Shown piece after piece: positions 24,712 to 36,000 of a stretch of DNA of 64,000 nt; the stretch's first letter is position 1; the number at the start of each line of letters is the position of its first letter. This DNA comes from Siphonodentalium dalli. Taxonomy: Eukaryota > Mollusca > Scaphopoda > Gadilida > Siphonodentaliidae. The stretch lies in assembly GCA_032622095.1 (NCBI GenBank), contig CP136061.1, positions 121,966,754 to 122,030,753 of the forward strand, in the 5' to 3' direction. A program made the position numbers and the translations under genes. The notes below the pieces were generated by a model that made no database searches, was not told the origin of the DNA, and was given only the letters and a program-made list of their open reading frames with translations.

Positions 24712-26356
24712 CAAGCCTGAGTTTAGTGTGCCTGTCATTTTCAGAATGAGGTCCCCAGAGGGTGAACATATTGACGCTATCCCACATAGCGGGCTAGCAT
24801 CACTAAATTCGCCCTCTGGAGACCTCATTCTGCTTATGCCTCATCTTCTCTGGAAAGTTTCTTTACTATCGAATTTCTATAGAAACTTCTTCACATAGAT
24901 TCTATTTCTTTTTATGTTTACCCATACCATGTATGGTAAACATAGTGTCGTTGTCCGGATTGACCACTTGTCGTGTGCCGTCTGTCTGTCCGTCTGTCTA
25001 GCCGTAGACACTTTATGTGTAATGCGATAACTCAAACATTTTTTACCTGATCAAAACCAAATTTTGTATATGGGGTTTTCAGCCCAAAATACAGATCGAG
25101 TTCGAATATGGGTTTGATCCGACTTTTTTTGACAGAGTTATGGCCCTTTTTCGACTTGGATTTCACGCATTCTGCCATAACTCAAACATTTTTTATCTGA
25201 TTGGAACCAAATTTCGTGTGTATGAGTTTCTCAGATCAACATACAGATTGAGTTCGAATATGGGTTTGATCGGATTTTTTTAAATGGAGTTATGGTCCTT
25301 TGACATATGATTCACACATACATGTACTTCGATAAATCAACCATTTTTCATCTGATAGGAACCAAATTTGGTATGTGAGTTTCTCAACTCAAAATACAGA
25401 ACGTTGAATATGGGTTAGATCCAATTTGTTATACCAGAGATATGGCCCTTTTTAAACTAAGAATTATCCAGATTATAACCCAAGTAACTTACAATTAATG
25501 AATACCTGCTTCTCTGTGAGCAAGATAAAAGACAATATAGTTTATTGCTTTTGAGAGTTATTTATAGCCCTCATATGTTAATAGCTCTGTATAAGAGACA
25601 CAGTTAGTGAATTATTGGATAAATTGATTTAGCTATCTTTTTAACCACAACTTAGCCATGTGAATTTATTTAACTAGACCAATGGAGCTCTCTAAGTCCT
25701 TGGATGATGGGACTACATTGGATCAAACAGGGCAGAGATAGGTGATTTAACCCCTTTTACCCATTCCATGTCTTTTAACCTTTTCCATTAAATAAATAAT
25801 TATATTATTTTGATATCTCACATGGCAATTTGCAACAACATGAATAGAACTGCTCACACTATGATAGTGGTGACAGGCTCTAGAGTTTAGATGTTATATT
25901 AACCCTTCTATATTGACTCATACATTCCAATAATTTGTGTTATTACTGATATTATGTACTTTTGTCATATACTACTTTAGATCATAACAGTATACTCTAT
26001 AATTCAAAATTAAAAGATTATGATTCTGATCTTAACAATTTACTATCGCCAAAGGATGGGTTAAACATCTGCCGATCGTGATCGGCCTCTCGTTTAGTTT
26101 AGTTTCTCTATATCCCCAAATTGGCAGATGACACATTGCATAATCGAGGTTCCCAATGGGTGTGCATCACAATATTTACCATTTGCGAACTTCAATCTGA
26201 GCCTATGTCTCATGCCTATAGCAGATGAGGCCATGCATTGTGAGGTCCCCAGAGGGTGAATTTGGTGATGCTAGCCCACTGTGCGGGATAGCATCACTAA
26301 ATTCACCCTCTGAGAACCTCTTTCTGCAAATGACAGGCACACTAAACTCAGGCTTG
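24712..26356. mobile_element. C-family long element, interrupted by a P2 element
   Basis: Left part 24712-24914 (CAAGCCTGAGTTTAGTGTG, terminal hairpin) and right part 26093-26356 (TTTCTCTATATCCCCAAATT, terminal hairpin, CACTAAACTCAGGCTTG) together make one long element. Flanks GACTAACT (24704-24711) / CACTGGCT (26357-26364) match at 5 of 8 positions. Confidence 0.85.
24915..26092 (+). mobile_element. P2 element copy A, inserted in a C element
   Basis: 5' palindrome TATGTTTACC..GGTAAACATA (24913-24944), GTCCG/GTCTG microsatellite, and core units of about 150 bp (three visible: ACTCAAACATTTTTTA.CTGAT, ATACAGAT.GAGTTCGAATAT, GTTATGG.CCTTT). A unique tail of about 600 bp and a 3' hairpin GCCGATCGTGATCGGC follow, then CTCTCG. 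Apparent target duplication TTTA. Copy B is at 34935. Confidence 0.85.
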
Positions 26357-26389
26357 CACTGGCTCATTATGAGTGTTCATCAATCTGTG

Positions 26390-26582
26390 TGCAAATATTA
26401 TCATTTCTTATCGAAATGGTCATGTATTGATCGAAATGGCACATTGAGATGTCACTCAAGTTCTAAACTCGAAAATAAATCCCGTTTTTTGCCCATGTTT
26501 GGGTTCGAGCCTGCTTCCTCCTCATCGACCCAGACTGCGATGATGGTATCTGTGATCTAACCACCTCGGCTACGGGACATCC
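26390..26582 (-). repeat. tRNA-derived SINE-like sequence
   Basis: Reading the minus strand, TAGCCGAGGTGG (A-box-like) lies near 26572-26561 and GGCTCGAACCC (B-box-like) near 26511-26501. The spacing of about 50 nt fits a class II (Ser/Leu-type) tRNA. It lacks a credible acceptor stem and continues into non-tRNA sequence, so it is a SINE head or tRNA pseudogene, not a working tRNA. The tail boundary is uncertain. Confidence 0.55.
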
Positions 26583-26998
26583 TTATTAGGAAGCCCTTTT
26601 GATAATGAGATAAAAGGAGATCTGAACTCGATTAATCTCATCCAAACTAAAATTGCTCCCAACACATGACATTCCTAAATCTCAGCAATGATTTTCATTT
26701 TGAATTGCATTTACATGTATAAATGGACCAAAAAAGAAGAAATGTGTACAACAAAGAATACATGAATAACAATCTCAATTGCTTCAACATCTTGTGAATT
26801 GAGTCATTACAATTTGCAAACATAATGTAAATTGCTGGGAATTAGAAGTAAGCTACTCATTTATGTAAGTGCAATTTGTCAGACTTTTTTGTGTTCTAAA
26901 ATCTATTTTTGGGGAGAAGTAATTTCCAATTTCCGTGGTAAGTTTAAAGCAGGGATGACCTAACGAAGTGGTGATTCACTAGAGTGTGCACTATTGAC
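26583..26998. other. Unassigned sequence
   Basis: No coding or repeat signal recognised between the SINE-like sequence and the C element. Confidence 0.4.
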
Positions 26999-27006
26999 TG
27001 CGCACT

Positions 27007-27260
27007 CAAGCCTTGAAATAGTGTGTCTGTCATTTGCAGAATGAGGTCCCCAGAGGGTGAATTTAGTGATGCTACCCCACATAGCGGGCTAACATCACCA
27101 AATTGACCCTCTGGGAACCTCATTCTGCTGAGGTGTAAGCAGAATGAGGTCCCCAGAGGGTGAATTTGGCGATGCTAGCCCGCTATGCGGGGTAGCATCA
27201 CTAAATTCACCCTCTGGGGACCTCATTCTGCAAATGACAGACACACTATTTCAAGGTTTG
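27007..27260. mobile_element. C-family short element with perfect 8-bp target duplication
   Basis: 254 bp, CAAGCCTTGAAATAG .. CTATTTCAAGGTTTG, flanked by TGCGCACT at 26999-27006 and 27261-27268. Same two-hairpin layout as 18362-18614. Confidence 0.93.
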
Positions 27261-27268
27261 TGCGCACT

Positions 27269-28284
27269 AACTCATAAAGGTGAATTTGGTCCAGATAGAT
27301 GTTGTTCATACACTTTGTAACATCAATACATGTAAAGAAACACTTGTGATTCAGTGGTGTAATCTGTCTGAGCCCAAAATGATTAACGATAGTCATTTAA
27401 TCAAATTAACATGTCCCACCCACCCCAAACATGGACCCAATTTTTCACAGTTACATAATTCAGATTGGATATATTGTAAAGATTTTAGCTAAATAATTTA
27501 GTTTAAAAATTCAAATGTACCTGTATATGTAAAATATATATTTTTTATCAGTGACAATCAGTTTAGTATTTTCATACATCTTACAGACTTCGAAAATAAC
27601 AAAAACAATAAAAAAAATACATTTATACTCATCTTTTATAGAAACCATCCCCATTGGAAATTTTTGACTATAATGAAGAGGGGATTTGTCTGAAAGTTTT
27701 CAACTGTTAAAAGCTTGAGTCATCACTTTAAATATACTAACCCATTGTGGTGTGCGCAACTGCTGACTTTTTAAGTTGGACAACATCCACGCTATTCACC
27801 CAACACTCCTGATTCCAACATTAACCTAGTCATACTCTTCCCCTCCCCCATCCATCCCATCCACTACCACTACCACCCCTTCCACCGATGAACCAAATGA
27901 ATACTCTCTAGAACATATGTGGCGGAAAAACTGAAATGGCGACAGAGTTCCCAATGTATAAATTATGTGCATTTCACAATGTTGTGCAGCTGTCAGTCGA
28001 GGACAAGAGAGGACTCCCCCATACCCTCTAGCTACAATACTTCCCTGCTTCAGGTTACCAACCAAGAATTGAATTTATCAATATAATCTCACAGCAGATA
28101 AAACCTAGGCTGTAGATGTAATCAGTGTCTGTAACACCCTCATGTCCTCATCTGCACCCCTCACATTATATCCAATGAAGACCCTCTCAAGTCCATGCCT
28201 ATTTTTGTCAGGTTATTAATAAATTCCCACCCAGAAATTTAATTTATCAAGATTATCTCCCAGCAGACGAAGCATAGGCTGTAA
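27269..28284. other. Unassigned sequence
   Basis: AT-rich. Short ORFs only. The 79-aa minus-strand ORF at 27826-28065 has a low-complexity GGGVVVVD-type end and no recognisable domain. Confidence 0.35.
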
Positions 28285-28401
28285 ATGAGGTCCCAAGCGA
28301 GTGAATTTGGTGATGCTAGCCCGCTATGCGGGTTAGCTCACTAAATTCACTCTCTGGGGACCTTATTCTGCAAATGACAGGCACACTAAACTCAGACTTG
28401 C
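28285..28401. mobile_element. C-family right-terminal fragment
   Basis: Contains only the right terminal hairpin (GTGAATTTGGTGATGCTAGC and its complement) and the terminus GCACACTAAACTCAGACTTG. Confidence 0.75.
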
Positions 28402-29963
28402 TCCTCACCCCAATCCAATCCAATGGAGACCTCACTATGTTCATGAATTCAGTCTTTCCCATGAGGAAAACACAGCGAGAGCACTTATTTGCTCCCGCAA
28501 TTCAGAAAAAAGGTGCAATTGTACCTGTAATATAATTATAAGTTGTGGGATAGACATACATGTACATGTATATCCAGTTATTGAATGGAGACGGGACAGG
28601 ATCTAAGTAAGCTTTCAAATAGTTTCAACATTGAATTGACGTTTACAGCCACCAAAAGCAAGAGGGCTAGTGCAAATTTTATCACCCGTGAATTGAACGG
28701 GTGTGAGAGCAATCGGGGCCCTTCTCCTGGGAAGGAATGTGAATCCTACTGGAGAACTTAATATCATCAATATGATATCCGGGCTGATGAAGCATACTCT
28801 GTAGATGTAATTAGAGTGTGTGTTATTTGCTACTGATTATCGCACCAGTAGACTTTATTTACCTATACATGCTGATGCAGCTCAACACGGAATTAGTCAT
28901 GGTACAATATTGATGTTTCTGCAGCTCACAGTTTACTGATAACAGTCTGTCTCACACCATTCTTCCTGGTTCATATTTCCCGTATAGATTTTTGACTTTG
29001 AATTCCCACGAAGGTAAATCTACATGAAATATCTCCATTAAAATGGACACCTACTGGGAGAGCATATAACCTAAACGTGGTGTATCTGTGCTGGGCAATG
29101 AAATTCACATATTGCAAACATACAGCAGTTTACTTCTCCTCAGTGCATACTTGTTGTTCTGTACCAGAGTGTACTGGTATATCTGCATCATCTGTTTCTG
29201 TTTGTGAGCTTGATACATAGAGAAACATCTGGATTTACTCACAGTTAAAAGTATATCACTCTTTTCATATTATAATTCTGGAGGTATGACTATTATAAAA
29301 CAATTGAAAAATAATTGAAATTTAGTTGCAAAAAATTAAGTCCATGCATTCTTATAAATAAAACTTCTGACATTTTATTTCTATCTTCAAATTTTGAGCG
29401 AAGGTGCGGTCATTTTCAACAAATTTAACGATTATATTATTGTTAACATTTAATGAACTTTGGCATCCAGTGTGGTATTGCTCACGTTGGTGATTTCGGC
29501 AGGATGTGAACAATATTAAGCAACAAATAACTTATAAACTGATCAACAAGAGCCACAATTTACCTATGTTTAAATTTAAATGCCAATTTATTGGTTTTAC
29601 AAATGCTGAAAGGGTCATTTTCACTATATTTTAGTTTTTTTGGATACCCATGCAGCTTGACCTTTGCCTTATTCACACTTTTTACTTAAATACCACATAA
29701 AGTGCACATTTGGAGAAATAGAAGGTCGAGGTAGAACAAAGGAGCTGGGATTTAAGTGGTGACATGACCCCCTTCTGCTTTTCCAACTGTAATTTTCAAG
29801 ATCTCCATATGCATAGCCGTAGCTAAAACTTGGATCATCAATCAGAAAACTTTCAGACTGATGCTGCAGTAACTGTTTCTAACTGGCTAAACTCAATAAC
29901 AATTAATCAGACTGATCCTCTTAAACCAAACCCTTTTGTAAATAAGTCATTAGTACAAAACTA
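28402..29963. other. Unassigned sequence
   Basis: No gene or named repeat recognised. Confidence 0.35.
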
Positions 29964-30176
29964 CAGTAGTGCCCTAAATAATAGACTCCTTAACCACAGC
30001 AGAATTATGGGTAACTTTTCAGGATTTAGTCGAAAATATGGCTTGTTGCCATTCATTCGAAATCTCTCAGTGAGAGCTTTCTGATGAATGGCAATAAGCC
30101 ATATTTCCGACTAAATCCTGAAAAGTTACCCATAATTCTGCTGTGGTTAAGGAGTCAATTATTTGGGGCATTACTG
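29964..30176. mobile_element. M1 element, complete (213 bp)
   Basis: CAGTAGTGCCCTAAATAATA .. AATTATTTGGGGCATTACTG, flanked by TA on both sides. Nearly the whole element is one palindrome centred on TCTCAGTGAGAG. TA duplication with CAGT ends suggests a Tc1/mariner-type MITE. Confidence 0.88.
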
Positions 30177-30723
30177 TATTGTCTGCATGGGCCAATTTTT
30201 AGGAACAGTCTCTACACAGAACAGTACATAACACCAGGAAACATCCAATGTACAAATAAACAAGTCTGTCCCTGGCACATGGTATGAGGAAACCACGTGT
30301 TATTTACTATTAAAGAAAGATCAGAGGGGAAAAAAACCTGCCGCTTGGTAGCAAACTCTCACATCATCACAATCACTGACATCAACTCTGTTCAAACACC
30401 AAAAGTTTGCAAGATTAATTTTTTGGACATCCTCATTGATAAGGGATGATCCCCCTCTCCCCCTACAATTAAATGGTAGATGTACCGGTACACCACATTT
30501 TGTATATGATATCAGTCCCTGTTTTTATGGAACCTTCTGTATTTTTAATGGAGCTCTGACTGTCATTTCCGCTGAGCCCAGGGGTGAATCTGATAGAGAT
30601 TTTAAATCATTTCCTTTATTAAATAAGCCATCTGTCCCTTGCATATGATAAAAAACCATGTGTTATTTGCAATTTTAATTCTGTTAACTGTATAGAACTT
30701 TCATTTGTAGAAATATTCAGACT

Positions 30724-30980
30724 TTAACACTTTCATGATTGGAGCTGTGCAGCATTAAATATCCTGTGCCAATGCATTCTCTTATATATGTGAGTCTCCC
30801 ACAGGAAGCCTCCCATATACATGCCTCAGAGAATGCACTGGCTTACAAGGTAAATATTGTTTGGCCATTATATTCACTTATATATGCGAGGCTCCCTTTG
30901 GGAGACTCACATATATAAGAGAATGCATTGGCACAGGGTTTTCGCTAAATTTAAGAAAGTATCCATCATGGAAGGGTTAA
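30724..30980. mobile_element. M3 element (TTAA-flanked)
   Basis: TTAACACTTTCATGATTGG at the left and CCATCATGGAAGGGTTAA at the right. Interior inverted blocks CCAATGCATTCTCTTATATA / TATATAAGAGAATGCATTGG. Related copies are at 47344 and 34685. Confidence 0.75.
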
Positions 30981-31090
30981 CTTCAACAAACAACATAAAA
31001 GGGCCATAATTGGTGTGCCTGTCAGCTCATTGTATTATCTGAACGACCCTACAAATGAACAATAAACCATTCCAACATGTACTTCTACAC

Positions 31091-31153
31091 CTTTAACTGT
31101 ATTTCATTAATGCAATTTAGCAGAAATTGCGTTCATGAAATACAGAGTTAAAG
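31091..31153. repeat. Short palindrome
   Basis: CTTTAACTGTATTTCATTAA.. pairs with ..TTCATGAAATACAGAGTTAAAG around a short centre. Arms about 29 bp with few mismatches. Confidence 0.75.
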
Positions 31154-31198
31154 ATTCGGAGGAAAATAGGGGATGATTGCATGATCCCTGCTTGGCAA

Positions 31199-31435
31199 CA
31201 AGCCTTGAAATAGGGTGTCTGTCATTTGCAGAATGAGGTCCCCAGAGGGTGATTTTAGTGATGCTACCCCGCACCAAATTCACCCTCTGGGGACCTCATT
31301 CTGCTACACCTCAGCAGAATGAGGTTCCCAGAGGGTGAATTTAGTGATGCTAGCCCGCTATGCGGGGTAGCATCACTAAATTCACCCTCTGGGGACCTCA
31401 TTCTGCAAATGACAGTCACCCTATTTCAAGGCTTG
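31199..31435. mobile_element. C-family short element, one internal hairpin partly deleted
   Basis: 237 bp, CAAGCCTTGAAATAG .. CTATTTCAAGGCTTG, flanked by CTTGGCAA (31191-31198) and CTTGGCTA (31436-31443). The left hairpin lost its loop region (CTACCCCGCACCAAATTC). Confidence 0.9.
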
Positions 31436-32035
31436 CTTGGCTACTCCATAAACTGCAGAAAGTATCTATGTACTAACTGCATGGTTTATGGAGATGTTAT
31501 GATCTGCCTTCTCTTGAGGGTTTATTGGGTTCTGTTTTGATGGCATATGTTAGCTGATTGGAAACTGTTTACTGTTGATCTGTGTAATGTCTTCCTTAAT
31601 CTGTTTTCTGTTTGAGCTCATTCATCCCATTAACACTGCTGATGATGCATATACTGATGTGTGTTTGTTGATTTAGATAGTCATCGACTGGCTTCAGCCT
31701 CCAAATCATGTTTACATAATTTCCTAGGTTGGTTTATCAAAACATACCTAATGGAATATTCATGACAAAACTCATCCATATTCTGCTGTATTAAAAAAAA
31801 ATCATGCTTACTTTAATATTTGCCATGCGATCTTCAAGAATATACAATGGCCCCTTTTAATCTCCGAAACGGTCAATAAGTTTTTCGGTGGCATATAAGT
31901 CTATTTTAGTATTTATGTTCCCCTCACCTATCCAGGAATGTGACATACATAAAGGGAGAATTGCTATGTATGTATATATAACTTGAGGCCCTGAACCGTC
32001 TCAGGCCTTAAGCAACTGGCATGAAAAATATTTTT

Positions 32036-32945
32036 GTCCCCCGAAAAATTTATTTTTGGGGGACTATAGAAACGGGGTCCGTCCGTCCGTCCGTCCGTCC
32101 GTTCGTCCGGGCGTTCATCCGTCCGTCACACTTTTGAGTACCTTCATGGTGTAATCATCTCCTCCTACAGATTTCATCCCAGAGATTTGAAACTTCAGAA
32201 TATTGTTGCCCATATATTGAAGATGTGCAACATGTATATAGATGACGGAAAAAATTATTTTTTGACAGAGTTATTAACCCTTTTCGACTTAGAAAATTTC
32301 AACATTTTTTATAATTTTCAGTATGAAGGTACCTTCATGGTGTAATCAACTCCTCCCACAGTTTTCATCCTAGAGATTTGAAACTTCAGAATATTGTTGC
32401 CCATATATTGAAGATGTGCAACATGTATATAGATGACGGAAAAATTATTTTTTGACAGAGTTATTAACCCTTTTCGACTTAGAAAATTTCAACATTTTTT
32501 ATAATTTTCAGTATGAAGGTACCTTCATGGTGTAATCAACTCCTCCCACAGTTTTCATCCTAGAGATTTGAAACTTCAGAATATTGTTGTCCATATATTG
32601 AAGATGTGCAACATGTATATAGATGACGGAAAAATTATTTTTTGACAGAGTTATTATTAACCCTTTTCGACTTAGAAAATTTCAACATTTTTTATAATTT
32701 TCAGTATGAAGGTACCTTCATGGTGTAATCAACTCCTCCTACAGTTTTGATTGTAGATATTTGAAACTTCAGAGTATTGTTATCCACATATTGGAGATGT
32801 GCAACATGTATATAGAGGACGGAATTTTTTTTTACAGAGTTATTAACCCTTTTCGACTTAAATAATTTCAACATTTCAAAATTTCTAAAAAAAATCTTTA
32901 ACAAAGCGGCATCGACTTGCCACTTTTTCGGGGGACACTGTGGTC
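32036..32945 (+). mobile_element. P3 element, four-core copy
   Basis: 5' hairpin GTCCCCCGAAAAA..TTTTTGGGGGAC, (GTCC)n microsatellite at 32083-32127, then four core units starting ACCTTCATGGTGTAATCA at 32140, 32331, 32521 and 32714 (period about 190 bp). The first three are almost identical. It ends TTTTTCGGGGGAC, inverted to the start, followed by a GGTCAGCTGACC palindrome. It lies just upstream of coding exon 1. Confidence 0.85.
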
Positions 32946-33029
32946 AGCTGACCTTTTATTTAGTTCCATTTCTCCCAATCTTCCTGACTTTTTCATCATC
33001 ATGAATTAATTTATTATTTTACATTTCAG

Positions 33030-33064
33030 AGATCCCCCAACATAACAAATCAGAATCATGTCAG
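33030..33064 (+). CDS. Gelsolin-like exon 1: 5' UTR tail plus start codon
   Basis: Exon runs from the acceptor ...TTACATTTCAG to the donor TCAG|GTGAGT. Its first 28 nt are untranslated. ATG at 33058 gives M-S-G (codon 3 split), which joins LVKAKKYDW in the next exon. That N-terminus is typical of annelid/mollusc gelsolin-like proteins. An acceptor before the ATG implies a further untranslated exon upstream, which I could not locate. Only 7 coding nt are here, so gene predictors can miss it easily. Confidence 0.85.
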
Positions 33065-36000
33065 GTGAGTTTAAATAACTTCTGTTAACAAGGGGTGGAG
33101 GAAGTGGAATTACTAGTAACCACAGCTACATGCCATTTTAGTGGCAGTTACATTTTAATTCTGTCTGAAAAGTTCTGCCCCCTTATTCTTGGTTGCTTCT
33201 GGTGTCCTATAAAATCATACCATGAATCTCTACTCTGTCTAACTCGTAGAGATCATAATCCACCAGTACAAAACCTTGGAACTTTTTAAAGTTTTGACAA
33301 GGAATTTTATAAAGTTGAAAAAATAACGTGGGGAACATATTTCTTAGTTATTATCTGTGTTCCTTATTAATGTACTTCACTGTATGTGAACGTCCCAACT
33401 CAAAAGTTCACGATTTAAGTGAATTTGTGAGCAATATTGCTTTGCGTCGCTTACAATTATGGATTTTTTCCTTGGTAATTAATCCAATTAATCCAAATCG
33501 GCTCACAAAAGTTACAGAAAAGCCTGGAAAAACATGCAATTTTGAGTTGGGACCTTCACCAGCAGTGAAGTACATTATTAAGGAACAGTTAATAACTAAG
33601 AAATGTATTCCCGGTGTTATTTTTGACATCATAAAGTTCCCTATCAAAACTTCAAAAAGTTTCAAGGTTTTGTACTGGTGGAATATGATCTCTACAGGTG
33701 TTAGCCAGAGTAGAGATTCATGGCATGATCTACTGGTGTCCCTGTGTCTATTTGAAGCAGCTGTATAAGAAAAAACATAGTTTCTTTTTATAAGACAATT
33801 CTTCTATTTGTCATCATGTGACATACATGTATTTACTGAGGCTTTCTCAGTTAACCAAGAGCAGAACAGATTGTTTAGTTGATAAATTATGGAATGCGGA
33901 ATGAATGAACTGTAGTACATAAACACTATGTACACATTTGCCTTTCAGCTATTAATTTGCATCTAGCTCAGTAGCTTTACATCCTAGAATGTCTTAATTA
34001 TATCATGTACCAGAATACTGTCAACAGTCAATACGATGTTTTCATTAGATAAACCTGGGTATTCTGGCTATAATTAGGGTCGAATGTGACAAGCTTGACA
34101 TGCGTGTATGTCTTCCTCAGTTCCAAGTGACATAATCTTCAAGCCTCATATTGAATCTAATATAATATGCTTCAGTTACTTTCCAGGCATCAAAATAAGT
34201 TGATAAATAACTAATATATGAATTTCTTATGTCTCGAAAAAACTTAATGATTTGAAAAGATTATCACCTCTAAACTAAAAAAAGGTTCCCATTTTCTCTG
34301 CAACATCAATAATAAAGACCATTCTCTGTTAGTTTCTTCCTAGTACGGTAAATAGAAAGAGCTTTAAGTATCAGCGGTTCACGTGAGAATTAATAGAAAT
34401 ATACAATTAATACCATTAATGACTGGAATTCATTTCCTGAACTTCTAATCAATGCAGCTGATCTCACTACAAATCTCTCATAGACTCTTTTTTTCAACAA
34501 GAGAAACTATGTTTGAGGAATTTGGCACTCATTAACATTAGTGTACCCATACGTTTTACTATTATAATACAATATATATATAAAAAATTCACCTGGACAT
34601 AAAGTTGGCATATTTGTCTCGGAAATTTTGATGATGATGAAGAAATATTCTCAATCTGACTGATGCATATTATGGATATTGTGTTTAACCCTTTACCCAA
34701 CAAACCGGCCAAAACCGGCCAAATAAAGTTTCAACAGCCTAAAATATCTTCGGTCTGTCTCAATAGAACCATACAAATATGGATATCATTGGAACCGGCT
34801 CCTTGACCACATTGTGATAGTTACAGTTAGCCCTGTGCCAATGCATTCTCTTATATATGCGAGTCGACCATAGGTCGCCTCGCATATATTAGAGAATGCA
34901 TTGGCCTAAAAAAAATCTTTTTTTACCATTTTTATGTTTACCCATACCATGTATGGTAAACATAGTGTCGTTGTCCGGATTGACCACTCGTCGTTCGTCC
35001 GTCCGTCCGTCCGTCCGTCCGTCCGTAGACACTTTACGTGTAATGCGATAACTCAAACATTTTCTACCTGATCAAAACCAAATTTTGTATATGGGGTTTT
35101 CAGCCCAAAATACAGATCGAGTTCGAATATGGGTTTGATCCGACTTTTTTTTACAGAGTTATGGCCCTTTTTCGACTTAGAATTCACGCATTCTGCCATA
35201 ACTCAAACATTTTTTATCTGATCGGAACCAAATTTGGTATGTGAGTTTCTCGGCCCAAAATACAGACCGAGTTCGAATATGGGTTTGATCCGAGTTTTTT
35301 TTTACGGAGTTATGGCCCTTTTTCGACTTAGAATTCATGAATTCTGCCATAACTCAAACATTTGTTATCTGATTGGAACCAAATTTGGTATATGAGTTTC
35401 TCAGACCAAGATACAGATTGAGTTCGAATATGGGTTTGATCGGATGTTTTTTAATGGAGTTATGGTCCTTTGACATATAGTTCACACATACTTCGATAAA
35501 GCAACCATTTTTCATCTGATAGGAGCCAAATTTGGTATATGAGTTTCTCAACTCAAAATACAGAACGAGTTTGAATATGGGTTAGATCCAATTTGTTATA
35601 CCAGAGATATGGCCCTTTTTCAACTAAGAATTATCCAATTATAACCCAAGTAACTTACAATTAATGAATACCTCAGCCTCACAGCTTCTCTGTGAGAGAG
35701 ATAAAAAGACATGGTTTATTGAGAGTTATTTATAGCCCTCATATGTTAGCTCTCTATAAGAGACACAAATTAGTGAATTATTGGATAAATTGATTTAGCT
35801 ATCTTATTAACCACAACTTACCCATGTGAATTTATTTAACTAGACCAATGGAGCTCTCCAAGTCCTTGGATGATGGGACTACATTGGATCAAACAGGGCA
35901 GAGATAGGTGATTTAACCCCTTTTACCCATTCCATGTCTTTTAACCTTTTCCATTAAATAAATAATTATATTATTTTGATATCTCACATGGCAATTTGCA

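Noticed and set aside
33328-33768. 146-codon ORF (+) and 85-codon ORF (-) in intron 1
   Set aside because: Both come from the M6 fold-back element. Related sequence elsewhere (22875, 60380) does not preserve the frame.
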